Positions 30,460-40,951 of a stretch of DNA of 64,000 nt are shown piece after piece. Origin of the DNA: Hyphomicrobium sp. (GTDB lineage: Bacteria > Pseudomonadota > Alphaproteobacteria > Rhizobiales > Hyphomicrobiaceae); NCBI RefSeq assembly GCF_009026145.1, contig NZ_WBUE01000002.1:186001-250000 (forward strand). The letters are read 5' to 3'. The position numbers and the translations under genes were made by a program. Each line of letters opens with the position of its first letter. Within the stretch, counting starts at the first letter, position 1. Below the pieces are notes generated by a model. It saw nothing but the letters and a program-made list of their open reading frames with translations. It was not told the DNA's origin and made no database searches.

Positions 30460-33400
30460 GCTTCGACCTCCTCTCTGGAGCTTTCATTGCATTGGGCTTC
30501 CCCTTCACGGCCAACGCGCGGCAGGCGCCAGCCTTTGATGAGGCCGTAGATGGCGGGAATGACGATGAGCGTCAGCAGGGTCGAGGAGACCATGCCGCCG
30601 ATCATCGGCACCGCGATGCGCTGCATCACCTCCGAGCCGGTGCCGGTGCTCCACAGGATGGGCAGCAGTCCGGCAATGATGGCGACGACGGTCATCATCT
30701 TGGGGCGCACGCGCTCCACCGCGCCTTCCATGATCGCCGCGTGCAGATCGGTGCGCGACAAGGGGCGCCCTTCCCGCTGCGCGCGCTCTCGGGCCTCGTT
30801 CAGCGCCTGATCGAGGTAGATGAGCATGACGACGCCCGTCTCCGCGGCGACGCCGGCGAGGGCGATGAAGCCCACCGCGACGGCGACCGAAAGGTTGAAG
30901 CCGAGCCACCACATGAGCCAGAAGCCGCCGACGAGCGCAAAGGGCAGCGACAGCATGACGATCAGCGTCTCGGTCCAGCGGCGGAAGTTCAGGTAGAGCA
31001 GCAACACAATGATCAACAGCGTCACCGGGACGACGACCTTCAACCGCTCCTTGGCGCGCTCGTAGTATTCGAACTGGCCGCTCCAGGTGACGTAGTAGCC
31101 GTCGGGCAGCTTCACCTGCGCGGTGACCGCGCGCTGCGCGTCGGCGACGTAGCTGCCGAGGTCACGATCGCGCACGTCGACGAAGATGTAGGCGACGAGC
31201 TGCGCGTCCTCGGTGCGGATGGAGGCGGGCCCTTGCGTGCGCTTCACCGTGGCGACCTCCCCCAGCGGCACCGTGCCGCCACCGGGAAGGGTGACGAGAA
31301 CATCCCGCGCGATCGCGTTCGGATCGGAGCGCAGCTCGCGCGGATAGCGCACGTTGACCGCATAGCGCTCGCGCCCTTCGACGGTCGTGGTCACCGTCTC
31401 GGCGCCGAGCGCGGTGGCGACGACGTCCTGCACGTCGCCCACCATCAGACCGTAGCGGCCGAGCTGATCGCGCTTGGGCTCGATCTCGAGATAATAGCCG
31501 CCGATGACGCGCTCGGCGTAGGCGCTGGCGGTACCCGGTACGTTGCGCAGGGCCACCTCGATCTCGCGGGCGCTACGCTCGATCTCCTTCAGATTCTGGC
31601 CGAACACCTTGACGCCGATGGGCGTGCGGATGCCTGTCGCAAGCATGTCGATGCGCGCCTTGATGGGCATCGTCCAAGCATTGGAGACGCCCGGGAACTG
31701 CAGCGACTTGTCCATCTCGCCGATGAGCTTGTCGGTCGTCATGCCGGGGCGCCATTCGCTTGCGGGTTTGAGATTGATGACGGTCTCGAACATCTCGGTC
31801 GGCGCCGGGTCGGTGGCAGTCGCCGCGCGCCCCGCCTTGCCGTACACGGACTGGACCTCTGGGAAGGACTTGATAATCCGGTCCTGGGTCTGCAGCAGCT
31901 CGGCTGCCTTGGTGATGGAAAGGCCGGGGAGCGACACCGGCATATAGAGCAGCGTGCCTTCGTTGAGGTTGGGCATGAACTCCGACCCGAGCTTGGCCGC
32001 CGGCCAGATGCTGATGGCGAGCACCACCATCGCCAGCGCGATGGTCAGCGTCTTGGCTTTGAGCACGGCGTCGATCACCGGGCGGTAGACCCAGATCAGG
32101 AAGCGGTTGATAGGGTTCTTCTGCTCGGGAAGGATTTTGCCGCGCACGAAGATCACCATCAGCGCCGGGACGACGGTCACGGACAGGAAAGCCGCCGCTC
32201 CCATGGCGAAGGTCTTGGTGAAGGCAAGCGGCTTGAACAGGCGCCCTTCCTGCGCCTCGAGCGTGAAGATGGGCAGGAACGACACCGTGATGATGAGGAG
32301 CGAGAAGAACAGCGCCGGCCCGACCTGGGTCGCGGCCTCGATCAGGATCTCCATGCGCGGCTTATCGGGTGGCGCGCGCTCGAGATGCTTGTGAGCGTTC
32401 TCGATCATCACGATGGCCGCGTCCACCATGGCGCCGATGGCAATGGCGATGCCGCCGAGGCTCATGATGTTGGAGCTGATCCCCAACAGATACATGCACA
32501 CGTAGGCGATGAGCACGCCCAGCGGCAGCGTCAGAATGGCGACGAAGGCGCTGCGCGCATGCAACAGGAACACGACGCACACGAGCGCCACGATGAGGCT
32601 TTCCTCGGTGAGCGTGCGTTTGAGGGTTTCGATCGCCCGCTTGATCAGCTCCGAGCGGTCGTAGACGGGAATGATTTCCGTGCCGTCCGGTAAGCTCGAT
32701 TTGATCTCCTCCAATCGCGTTTTGATGTCGTCGATGACCGCGAGCGCATTTTGCCCATAGCGCTGCACGGCAATGCCGGAGACTACCTCTCCCTCACCGT
32801 TGAGCTCGGTGATGCCGCGGCGCTCGTCTGGGGCCAATTCCACGCGCGCCACGTCGCGGAGATAGACCGGTGTGCCGTTCTCACTCTTCAGAACGATCTG
32901 CTCGAGATCCTTGATATTCCTGATGTAGCCGCGCCCGCGCACCATGAACTCGGTCTCGGCGAGCTCGACGACGCGCCCGCCGACGTCCATGTTCGAATCA
33001 CGAATCGCGTCCTTGATCTTGGCGAGCGAGATGTTGAAGGTCTTGAGCCGGCCGGGATCGACCACAACGCTATACTGGCGCACGAACCCGCCGACGCTCG
33101 CGACCTCAGCTACCCCTTCTGCCTTCGCCAGCGCATAGCGCACCTGCCAGTCCTGAATGGTGCGCAGGTCGGCCAGGTTCCGCTCTGCGGCCATGACCGC
33201 ATACTGGTAGACCCAGCCGACGCCCGTGGCGTCGGGGCCGATGGTCGGGGTGACGTTGCGCGGCAAGTTGCGTGCGGCGAAGCTCAGATATTCGAGCACG
33301 CGCGAGCGCGCCCAGTAGATGTCCGTGCCTTCCTCGAAGATGACGTAGACGAAGCTGACGCCGAAGAACGAGAACCCGCGCACCACGCGCGACTTCGGCA

Positions 33401-33626
33401 CCGAGAGCATGGCCGTGGTCAGCGGATAGGTGATCTGGTCCTCGACCACCTGTGGGGCCTGGCCCGGCGCCTCCGTATAGATGATGACCTGCGTGTCCGA
33501 GAGGTCGGGAATGGCATCAAGCGGCACGTTCCTGATGGCGTAGATGCCGGCGCCGGTGGCAAACACGGCGCCGAGCAGGACCAACATGAGGTTGTTCGCC
33601 GACCAGCGGATGATCCAGGCAATCAT
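30456..33626 (-). CDS. cusA: CusA/SilA-type heavy-metal efflux RND transporter
   Basis: Start ATGATTGCC at 33626 overlaps adaptor stop (ATGA); MIAWIIRWSANNLMLVLLGAVFATGAGIYAIRNVPLDAIPDLSDTQVIIYTE. Confidence 0.93.
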   Translation of the reverse strand: MIAWIIRWSANNLMLVLLGAVFATGAGIYAIRNVPLDAIPDLSDTQVIIYTEAPGQAPQVVEDQITYPLTTAMLSVPKSRVVRGFSFFGVSFVYVIFEEGTDIYWARSRVLEYLSFAARNLPRNVTPTIGPDATGVGWVYQYAVMAAERNLADLRTIQDWQVRYALAKAEGVAEVASVGGFVRQYSVVVDPGRLKTFNISLAKIKDAIRDSNMDVGGRVVELAETEFMVRGRGYIRNIKDLEQIVLKSENGTPVYLRDVARVELAPDERRGITELNGEGEVVSGIAVQRYGQNALAVIDDIKTRLEEIKSSLPDGTEIIPVYDRSELIKRAIETLKRTLTEESLIVALVCVVFLLHARSAFVAILTLPLGVLIAYVCMYLLGISSNIMSLGGIAIAIGAMVDAAIVMIENAHKHLERAPPDKPRMEILIEAATQVGPALFFSLLIITVSFLPIFTLEAQEGRLFKPLAFTKTFAMGAAAFLSVTVVPALMVIFVRGKILPEQKNPINRFLIWVYRPVIDAVLKAKTLTIALAMVVLAISIWPAAKLGSEFMPNLNEGTLLYMPVSLPGLSITKAAELLQTQDRIIKSFPEVQSVYGKAGRAATATDPAPTEMFETVINLKPASEWRPGMTTDKLIGEMDKSLQFPGVSNAWTMPIKARIDMLATGIRTPIGVKVFGQNLKEIERSAREIEVALRNVPGTASAYAERVIGGYYLEIEPKRDQLGRYGLMVGDVQDVVATALGAETVTTTVEGRERYAVNVRYPRELRSDPNAIARDVLVTLPGGGTVPLGEVATVKRTQGPASIRTEDAQLVAYIFVDVRDRDLGSYVADAQRAVTAQVKLPDGYYVTWSGQFEYYERAKERLKVVVPVTLLIIVLLLYLNFRRWTETLIVMLSLPFALVGGFWLMWWLGFNLSVAVAVGFIALAGVAAETGVVMLIYLDQALNEARERAQREGRPLSRTDLHAAIMEGAVERVRPKMMTVVAIIAGLLPILWSTGTGSEVMQRIAVPMIGGMVSSTLLTLIVIPAIYGLIKGWRLPRVGREGEAQCNESSREEVEA

Positions 33627-35119
33627 TGGCCAGCCTCCGCACCGGATTTCATCTCCTGATCTTTCGCGCCAGGCTCGCCGGGAGCGAACCCCTTGAGGGC
33701 GGCCCGCAGATTGCTTTCCGCGTCGATGAGGAAGTTTGCCGCGGTGACCACCTTGTCGCCGGCCTTGACCCCCTCGGTCACCTCGCGGAACCCGTCTCCG
33801 TGCTGCCCGAGCTTGACCTCGCGCGGCTCGAAGCGGCCGTCGCCTTTGTCGAGAATGACCACCTGGCGCGTTCCGCTGTCGATAACGGCACTGTTCGGCA
33901 CCGCCACGACCTCGCGATCGGCGCCGGCCGTGATCTCGACGTCCGCATACATGTCGGGTAGCAGCGCCAGATCGGGATTGGGCAGCTCGATGCGGACGGG
34001 GGCGGTACGCGTCTCCTTGTTGAGATGCGGATACACGACGGCGACCTTGCCGCGGAACTCCCGGTCCGGGTAGGCGCGGGCACGCACCGTTACCGGCTGA
34101 CCGACCTTGAGGGCGCCAAGCTCGGCCTCCGGCACGTCGGCCATCACCCACACGTACGAATGGTCGGCAATGCGGAACAGCACTTCGCCGGCCTGCGCGC
34201 GCATGCCCTCGACGGCGGTGCGATCGAGAACGATCCCGTCGTTCGGCGCGCGCCAGACGATGGTATCGGGAACATTGCGCGTGCGTGCGATACCATCGAT
34301 GACGTCCTTCGGGATCTTCATGTTCTCCAGGCGCCGCCGCGCCCCGATGACGGGTGCGCGCGTGCGCGCACTTTCTGCCGCTGTCCGCCTGCCAGAGGCG
34401 ATGGGTCCCCAGCCCGTCTCTTCCTCGACGACCAGCCGGGCGCCGATGGAGAGCAGCTCGGGCGCATAGATCGTCATCAGCGGCTCGCCCGCCTTGACAT
34501 GCGTTCCGGTCGTGACGTCCGCGACCTTCTCGAGATAGCCGTCGAAGCGCAGGGCGATGACCGAGATGCGCCGCTCATCCAGCTTGACGATGCCGGGTGC
34601 GCGCACGGTATGGCCCAAGGTGCGCTTTTTCACCTCCTCGCTGCGCACGCCGCTGCGCTGGATCTTCTCCGGCGAGATGCTGACGCTGCCCGCGTCGTCC
34701 TCGCCTTCGTAGACGGGGATGTAGTCCATCCCCATGGAGTCCTTCTTCGGCACCGGGGAGATGTCGGGCAGGCCCATGGGATTGCGGTAGTAGAGGATCT
34801 TCTTCTCGCCCTGGCCGGAATTGGCTGGTGGCGCTGCGGCAGCTTTGCTCGGCTCGTCTAAGCGCACGTCTTCGCTCGCATGCACGGCGAGATACGGTTT
34901 TCCGGCTTCGGTGCTCTTGGGTGTTAGCGAGTAGAACGGTTTGCCATCGGGATCACGGTAATAGATGACCGGACCCGTGGCTTTGGAGGCCGATGCGCTC
35001 ATCACCGCTGCGGAGTTTGGTGGCAGCCTGATGAGACCAGTCTGACCAGACCAAAGCCCGGCTCCCGCCGCAGCCGCAATGACTGCGGCGGTTGCCACGC
35101 CCTTCAAGGCGCCGTTCAT
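33623..35119 (-). CDS. cusB: CusB-type RND periplasmic adaptor with N-terminal metal-binding motifs
   Basis: LYYRNPMGLPDISPVPKKDSMGMDYIPVYE; VRAPGIVKLDERRISVIALRFDGYLEK. Confidence 0.92.
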   Translation of the reverse strand: MNGALKGVATAAVIAAAAGAGLWSGQTGLIRLPPNSAAVMSASASKATGPVIYYRDPDGKPFYSLTPKSTEAGKPYLAVHASEDVRLDEPSKAAAAPPANSGQGEKKILYYRNPMGLPDISPVPKKDSMGMDYIPVYEGEDDAGSVSISPEKIQRSGVRSEEVKKRTLGHTVRAPGIVKLDERRISVIALRFDGYLEKVADVTTGTHVKAGEPLMTIYAPELLSIGARLVVEEETGWGPIASGRRTAAESARTRAPVIGARRRLENMKIPKDVIDGIARTRNVPDTIVWRAPNDGIVLDRTAVEGMRAQAGEVLFRIADHSYVWVMADVPEAELGALKVGQPVTVRARAYPDREFRGKVAVVYPHLNKETRTAPVRIELPNPDLALLPDMYADVEITAGADREVVAVPNSAVIDSGTRQVVILDKGDGRFEPREVKLGQHGDGFREVTEGVKAGDKVVTAANFLIDAESNLRAALKGFAPGEPGAKDQEMKSGAEAGQ

Positions 35120-35511
35120 TGGGTGGCCGTGACGATGAGCTTGTTCTCAACCGTCCCGGCCTCTCCCTGAACTTTGGCGGCGAGCGACAGCGCCCACCTG
35201 CCGGCCATGGTGAGTTTCGTCTTGAAGCGATAGACGCCCGGCTCGGTCGCGGCGACCGGCTCAAGAGGCGAATCCATCATCGCCATGCCGTCCGGCCCCA
35301 TGTCGATCCGTTTGGCGAAGATCACCGCGTCGGGGATCGGACGACCCGATGGCTTGTGCACGAGCTTCACCGCGATGACCGCGTCGCCCTGCTTTACCGC
35401 CTGGTCGATGAGCTGGAACTCGTAATCCTTGCTGTCAGCCAAGGACGTTGTCGCCATGGCCGCGAGGAGCGCGGTGCCGATGGCCCCCGCGCGCATAGAA
35501 TTGCGTCGCAT
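35116..35511 (-). CDS. FixH/YtkA-like exported protein
   Basis: Start MRRNSMRAGAIG; YRFKTKLTMAGRWALSLAAKVQG; overlaps adaptor start. Confidence 0.8.
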   Translation of the reverse strand: MRRNSMRAGAIGTALLAAMATTSLADSKDYEFQLIDQAVKQGDAVIAVKLVHKPSGRPIPDAVIFAKRIDMGPDGMAMMDSPLEPVAATEPGVYRFKTKLTMAGRWALSLAAKVQGEAGTVENKLIVTATQ

Positions 35512-35620
35512 CGTATTTCTCTCCTGCTTGTCCTGAACCTTCGCGCCAGCCAGCACGGCCAACGCGCGCGCAGCCGCAGCACGTGCCGCGACGGCGCTCA
35601 TCGCCTGCGGGCGAGGGGTT

Positions 35621-36028
35621 TCAGACGCTAGGAGGTCGGAGAAGCGGGGGGATGAGAGAGTCGGCCGCAACCTGTGGCGCCGCGGGCAGCAGTCGCGAGC
35701 TTGCCACCCTGCTCTGTGGGGGCGCATCTGCTACGGGCGACGACAGAGGCTGGAAGCAGGTAACCAGGCAAGTGCCCATATCCGGGCACACCTTCTGCGG
35801 GCAATCAGGGCACGGGTTCGCGGGCTTATGGCAGGGCATCTGCTCGGATGCCGCTGCCGCAGACGTCGAAGTGGCCATCGCCAGGGCGACAGACGCCGTC
35901 ATCGGCATAGCAATAAGCGCCCCGAGCATGGCAAGCATGCCCAGGACCGCAAAACAGCGATGGAATAAACGTCTGCTCACGGGAAAAGACTGCCATACCT
36001 TCCGCATCCACGCAAATGATACGTCCAA
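35621..36028 (-). CDS. Cys-rich exported/membrane protein
   Basis: MPCHKPANPCPDCPQKVCPDMGTCLVTC after a hydrophobic segment. Confidence 0.65.
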   Translation of the reverse strand: MDVSFAWMRKVWQSFPVSRRLFHRCFAVLGMLAMLGALIAMPMTASVALAMATSTSAAAASEQMPCHKPANPCPDCPQKVCPDMGTCLVTCFQPLSSPVADAPPQSRVASSRLLPAAPQVAADSLIPPLLRPPSV

Positions 36029-36320
36029 TGGCGTTGCTGACCGGTGAATTAACCGTAACCTGTGGTGAGGTGCTTACGCTTTTCGTGGGGCAAGCGAACA
36101 CCGTCTGCTCTAGGTTGCCGTTCACGGCGCGTGGAGTGTGACTGGAGTTCCGCCGACAGCTGACCTCATCGACGGCTGCGTGATCCTCGCCGCGCCAGAT
36201 CCGTGAGAACGGGCATGACTCTCGAGTTCTACTAGCTCGTTGCAGTGCGAGATGCGTTCATTGCATCCAAACCCAAGAGTGCCAACATTAAACAAAGTGG
36301 CTCACAGGGATGAGCGGTTG

Positions 36321-36686
36321 ATGCGCATGCGGATCCTCAGATCGATCCTTGCCGCCCTTGTTAGCATTGGGCTCGTACTTGCGCCCATCCCTGGCGCCAG
36401 TGCGATTGGATCGATGCAGTCCGCAATGACCGACGACGCGGCGCACACCCCTAAGTCAACATCACCCATCAAAAAGTCTTGTCCCTGCTGCGATGTCGGC
36501 AAGTGCGTCGCGGCGGCGATGTGCACAATGAGCTGCGTGCAGTTCGCGTCCGCGCATGGCGGGGACCGGCGCATTTGGGACATCGAGGAGCTCGACCTCG
36601 CCTTCAAGGCGCTGCCGCGCGAAGGTGGGGAGGCTGAGCCGATCTTCACCTCCGGCGAAACGGACAGCTGGGCTGACTTCACGTGA
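36321..36686 (+). CDS. Cys-rich secreted protein (same family as 27671/28533)
   Basis: MRMRILRSILAALVSIGLVLAPIPGASA; KKSCPCCDVGKCVAAAMCTMSC. Confidence 0.65.
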   Translation: MRMRILRSILAALVSIGLVLAPIPGASAIGSMQSAMTDDAAHTPKSTSPIKKSCPCCDVGKCVAAAMCTMSCVQFASAHGGDRRIWDIEELDLAFKALPREGGEAEPIFTSGETDSWADFT

Positions 36687-36841
36687 CGATCGTCAAGCTG
36701 AAGCACGTCGATGCCTTCACCGACCGCCACGGCCGTCGCCGCTACTATTTCCGCAAGGGCAAGGGTGCGCGCATCGCCTTGCCAGGGACGCCCGGATCTC
36801 CGGAATTCCTCGCCGCCTACCAGCGCGCCCTCAATGGCCAG
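36683..36841 (+). pseudogene. Tyrosine recombinase/integrase N-terminal fragment
   Basis: VKLKHVDAFTDRHGRRRYYFRKGKGARIALPGTPGSPEFLAAYQRAL. Confidence 0.6.
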
Positions 36842-36875
36842 CCCACTGCGACGTCGCCGAAGGTACGCACCGCAG

Positions 36876-37095
36876 CGTTGCCGAGTGGGGCACCGTGTTC
36901 GCCGATCCGGTCGTGGCGACCGCCATCCTCGACCGGCTGCTGCACCACAGCCACGTGCTGACGATCCGCGGCGACAGCTACCGGCTCCGCGCCAAGCGCA
37001 AGAGCGGCCTCATCAAGCCGCCCGCCGGTGACGGGCCTGCGGTCGGCTCCGCCTCCCTTCGTCCCGCCACCGGTGATCATCAACCGACACCATGA
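36876..37095 (+). pseudogene. IS21-family IstB helper ATPase C-terminal fragment
   Basis: VAEWGTVFADPVVATAILDRLLHHSHVLTIRGDSYRLRAKRKSGL. Confidence 0.8.
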
Positions 37096-37131
37096 CCCAA
37101 GTGAGAGCAGTTCTTCATGACGCAAAGGGGC

Positions 37132-38814
37132 GCATTGCCTCATCAAAGTTGTTACCGAATAAGCTGACCGTCACGGGTGCGGGGCCGCCGGGGAATCAGG
37201 TCGCTGGCGCCCATGATGGGGCGGATCAGCATGCGCGCACGGCGCGAACTCGTGGCCGCGGTAGCGGACCGCTATCGCATGGCGGAGCGGATGGAGAAGG
37301 GCCGGATCCTCGACGAGCTCACGGCCGTGACCGGGTGGCACCGCAAGCATGCCGTGCGGGTGCTCAACCCGGAGAGGGCACGGCCGAGGATGCGGCGACC
37401 GCCGCGACGGATCTACAGCGAGGCCATTCGCGACGCGCTGATCGCCCTGTGGGAGGCTTCCGATCGCGTGTGCGGGAAGCGTCTCAAGGTCATGATCCCG
37501 GTCCTGCTGCCGGCGCTGGAACGCCACGGACGACTGAACCTCGGCGAGGCCGATCGAGCTCTCGTGCTGACGGCCAGCGCGGCAATGATCGACCGGATGC
37601 TGCGCGACGTTCGCATCGCGGCCCGTGGCGGCCGGCGCCGGCGCGCAGGATTCTCATCGGCGGTGCGTCGTGAGGTGCCAATTCGGACCTTCAACGACTG
37701 GGGCGATCCGCCACCGGGCTTCTGCGAGGCCGATCTCGTCGCGCACGGCGGCGTGTCGGTCACCGGCGCGTTCATCCAGACGTTGACGATCGTCGACGTA
37801 GCCACCGGCTGGACCGAATGCTTGCCGTTGTTGGTTCGCCAGGCGACGCTGGTCGTGCAGGCGATCGAGCGGGCACAGAGCCTCTTTCCCTGGCTGATCT
37901 GCGGGCTCGATTTCGACAACGACAGCGCGTTCATGAACGATGTCGTGGTGCCCTGGTGCCGGGCGCACGGCATCGCGGTCACGCGCTCGCGCGCCTATAA
38001 GAAGAACGACCAGGCCTTTGTCGAGCAGAAGAACGGGGCAGTGGTCCGCCGATTGGTCGGCTACGGCCGGTTCGAGGGCATCGAGGCGACGCGCGCGCTG
38101 GCACGCCTCTTTGCTGCGGCGCGGCTCTACGTGAACTTCTTCCAGCCCTCCTTCAAGCTGAGGGAGAAAGCGGCGCGAGGGTGCCAAAATCATCAAGCGC
38201 TACCACGCGCCGGCGACACCCTGCGAGCGCGCTCTGGCACACCCGGCGATCAACAAGGCCATCAAACGCAAGCTGCGCGAGATGCGGCGCGGTCTGGATC
38301 CGGTCGCCTTGCTGGCGGAGGTGCGCGAGGCCCAGGCGCAACTGGGCAAGCGCGTCGACCGACGCGCCGGATCGCCAATCGAGTCACCTACCAACGAGGC
38401 GACGTTCACGAGCTTCGCCGAAGGGCTTGGCAAGGCGTGGGAAACGGGTGAGCGGCGGGCCATACATCGCCGGCCCTACGTCCGGCGCAAGCCCGTGCCG
38501 CGGCGCGCCTCGATGCTGGACCCGTACGTCGCCACGATCGAGGCATGGCTCGCGGCCGAGCCACACCTCACGGCTGTCGCCATCATAGATCGGCTTCGTC
38601 GATGCACGCCGGATGCCTTCGGCGACCGGCAGCTGCGCACGCTGCAGCGTTTCGTGAAGTCCTGGCGAGCCAGGACCGCCAAGCTGCTGATCGACGGTGC
38701 GGAGGCGGTGATCAACATCGACGCGCCTGCTTCCGTCCCGGCCGGGACGGAAGCAGGCAGAACGCACCAAACACCGATGCCACGCCTCGGTAACATTGCT
38801 CCGTGAGGCAATAC
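37132..38814 (+). mobile_element. Insertion sequence with integrase-core transposase and imperfect terminal inverted repeats
   Basis: GCATTGCCTCATCAAAGTTGTTACC (37132) versus reverse complement of GGTAACATTGCTCCGTGAGGCAATAC (38789-38814). Confidence 0.7.
37177..38806 (+). pseudogene. Transposase with DDE/rve integrase core, frameshifted
   Basis: GWTECLPLLVRQATLVVQAIERA...GLDFDNDSAFMND; frame lost near 38175 (CGAGGG), resumed as GAKIIKRYHAPATPCERALAHPAINKAIKRKLREMR. Confidence 0.8.
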
Positions 38815-38894
38815 GAGGGGGCAGTTCTGGATGGCGTTTGACAGTGTAGTGATAGGATGAGCTGCTGAGAAACCGCTTACATCGGAGAGAAGCT

Positions 38895-39104
38895 ATGGCC
38901 GATCACGTGTACAAGCACATCCAACTCACGGGGACGTCCGCGGTCTCAAGCGACGATGCGATTCGGGCCGCAATTGCCAAGGCCGCGAAGACGGTACGTG
39001 GGATGCGCTGGTTCGAGGTGATCGAAACACGAGGACATATCGAGGACGGCGCCATCAACCACTGGCAGGTTTCAATCAGAGTGGGATTCACGCTGGAAGA
39101 CTAA
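38895..39104 (+). CDS. Dodecin family protein
   Basis: MADHVYKHIQLTGTSAVSSDDAIRAAIAKAAKTVRGMRWFEVIETRG. Confidence 0.88.
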   Translation: MADHVYKHIQLTGTSAVSSDDAIRAAIAKAAKTVRGMRWFEVIETRGHIEDGAINHWQVSIRVGFTLED

Positions 39105-39354
39105 CTCGGTGAACCGGTCACCGGGGGCGCTAGCGCTGTCTTGCTCTTGGAAGGTGGGGAGGATGCGGACAGTGGCGGATTTGGTTTGGGTGGTTTTTCT
39201 CAGCCGAACCGCTTCCGCCGGATCAACGATGTTCGCGCAGCTCATTCGAGACCTTTCGCCCAGTCGTCCCATGCGTGCCAGCACTCTTACTCCCGTCACG
39301 TTCTCACGTGACGAGCCGGTGGGATGAGGCCGGGCGTTGTGATATAATTTCGAT

Positions 39355-39582
39355 ATGATCAAGGTGCTGGAGGATGCCCTCAAAAAAGTGCGGGAACTGC
39401 CGGAGGAGCGGCAGGAGTTCGCCGCGGAGGTCCTGGAGACGATCGTCGCACAAGACGATGGCGTATATCACCTGACCGACGAAGACCGCACCGAGGTGCG
39501 CGCAGGGCTCGCCGAAATCGAGCGCGGGGAAATCGCGAGCGACGAAGACGTTGCGGCCATGTGGAAGCGCTTCGGTCTATGA
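39355..39582 (+). CDS. Addiction-module antitoxin-like protein
   Basis: 75 aa; overlaps downstream toxin gene by ATGA. Confidence 0.7.
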   Translation: MIKVLEDALKKVRELPEERQEFAAEVLETIVAQDDGVYHLTDEDRTEVRAGLAEIERGEIASDEDVAAMWKRFGL

Positions 39583-39851
39583 CCCTGCGGTATTCGGCGC
39601 GAGCGCGCACACAGATCGATTACATTTTCGGTTGGTTGTCGGAGCGGAATGTTGGTGCAGCCCACGACGTAGTGTCGGCGATTGCGGGAGTTCTCAAAGC
39701 AGTCTCGAAGTGGCCGGAGATGGGGAAGGCGACTGAAGAAGGGGACGTGCGCGTCGTGATCGTGCCGCGCTATTTGTTTCGCATTTTCTATCGCGTCGAA
39801 GGCGACACTATTTTCGTCATTCGAGTGCTGCACCCGAGGCAGGAGCGGTAA
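39579..39851 (+). CDS. ParE/RelE-type toxin
   Basis: LRYSARARTQIDYIFGWLSERN...VVIVPRYLFRIFYRVEGDTIFVIRVLHPRQER. Confidence 0.85.
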   Translation: MTLRYSARARTQIDYIFGWLSERNVGAAHDVVSAIAGVLKAVSKWPEMGKATEEGDVRVVIVPRYLFRIFYRVEGDTIFVIRVLHPRQER

Positions 39852-39883
39852 GCGGGCACGTGTCCAATGTGTCGCAGAGCCGC

Positions 39884-39897
39884 TTGACCTAGATCAA
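39884..39897. promoter_or_regulatory. Candidate FNR/FixK box TTGACCTAGATCAA
   Basis: 118 bp upstream of the CBS-domain gene. Confidence 0.55.
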
Positions 39898-40014
39898 AGC
39901 ACCTCAGGGGAAAGAGGAAAACGCTTCACTAGCTTTTGCAGCGGCGCATGGACTGAGCTCGAGTCTAATGTGCATGCTGCAAGTATCGGGAAACTCTTGG
40001 AGAGGAGACGCCCG

Positions 40015-40458
40015 ATGACCATCATCAATCAACTTCTGAAAGTGAAGGGGCACGGCTGCTTTTCGGTCGGGCCCGGCGAAACCGTGTATGCGGCCATAGA
40101 GAAAATGGCGGAGAAGAATGTCGGGTCAGTGCTCGTGATGGATAGGGCAACGCTCGTCGGCATCTTCACCGAACGTGATTATGCGCGGAACGTTGTGCTC
40201 AAGGGCAGGAGTTCTCCGCAGACCCTCGTCAGAGACATCATGTCAACAGAGCTCGCATGCGTGGCGCCTGACGATACTGTCGAGGACTGCATGGCACTCA
40301 TGACGGAAACACGCGTACGCCATCTGCCCGTCGTTGAGGATGAAGCCGTGGTGGGCGTCATCTCGATCGGAGATCTGGTCAAGAGCATCATCGATGACCA
40401 GCGTTTTATGATCGACCAGTTGGAGACCTACATCAGCGGCGAGGTCTATGTGCATTGA
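40015..40458 (+). CDS. CBS-domain-pair protein
   Basis: VGSVLVMDRATLVGIFTERDYARNV...VRHLPVVEDEAVVGVISIGDLVKSII. Confidence 0.9.
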   Translation: MTIINQLLKVKGHGCFSVGPGETVYAAIEKMAEKNVGSVLVMDRATLVGIFTERDYARNVVLKGRSSPQTLVRDIMSTELACVAPDDTVEDCMALMTETRVRHLPVVEDEAVVGVISIGDLVKSIIDDQRFMIDQLETYISGEVYVH

Positions 40459-40527
40459 CGCCATGCCGCGGGTGTCGGGTGAGCTCGGATATCCTGTTTG
40501 GAGTGCCATCCCAAAGGAGGGCCAAAA

Positions 40528-40821
40528 ATGAGCGGGCTTAGCGATCATCAGCCGATGCTTACTTGGTATCTTGATTGCCCCGAGTTGATGGCTCGCATGA
40601 TGGAGCGCGCGGGTGTGAGCCCGACCGAGGCTGCCCGCGTCGATGGCGGCCTCGCCTGGCTAGAAGCCCGGACCAAATGCATCTACTGTCGCCATGTCGG
40701 GAAATGCTGCAATTGGCCCGAGGGCTCAGACACGCGCAGCACGCCGGCAGATTTCTGTCTTAACTTTGAGTTCTTCGGTTCCTGTGCGGAGCACCCGTCT
40801 GCTCGCATCTGCGATCACTGA
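40528..40821 (+). CDS. DUF6455-like Cys-containing small protein
   Basis: KCIYCRHVGKCCNW...DFCLNFEFFGSC. Confidence 0.75.
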   Translation: MSGLSDHQPMLTWYLDCPELMARMMERAGVSPTEAARVDGGLAWLEARTKCIYCRHVGKCCNWPEGSDTRSTPADFCLNFEFFGSCAEHPSARICDH

Positions 40822-40951
40822 TGCCCGTCAGCCCATTGGCAGCGGGCAGCTGCCGCCGCGGCATAGGGCATCAGCGAGGGCAGCGGCCACGAAAGGCCGC
40901 CCTTTTTGCGCTTCGCGGAGAAGGTGGGGAGGATGCAGATTTCAAGGGAGG

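Noticed and set aside
30492-32693. 733-aa plus-strand ORF
   Set aside because: Antisense shadow of cusA; Asp/His/Arg-rich composition typical of reversed GC-rich coding DNA, no family resemblance.
33627-34151. N-terminal extension of the 1231-aa cusA ORF in the ORF track
   Set aside because: Overlaps cusB out of frame with low-complexity Arg/Gly composition; true start is ATG at 33626 overlapping the cusB stop.
38895-39104. Dodecin as part of the toxin-antitoxin or IS
   Set aside because: Stand-alone dodecin with its own RBS; adjacency looks incidental.
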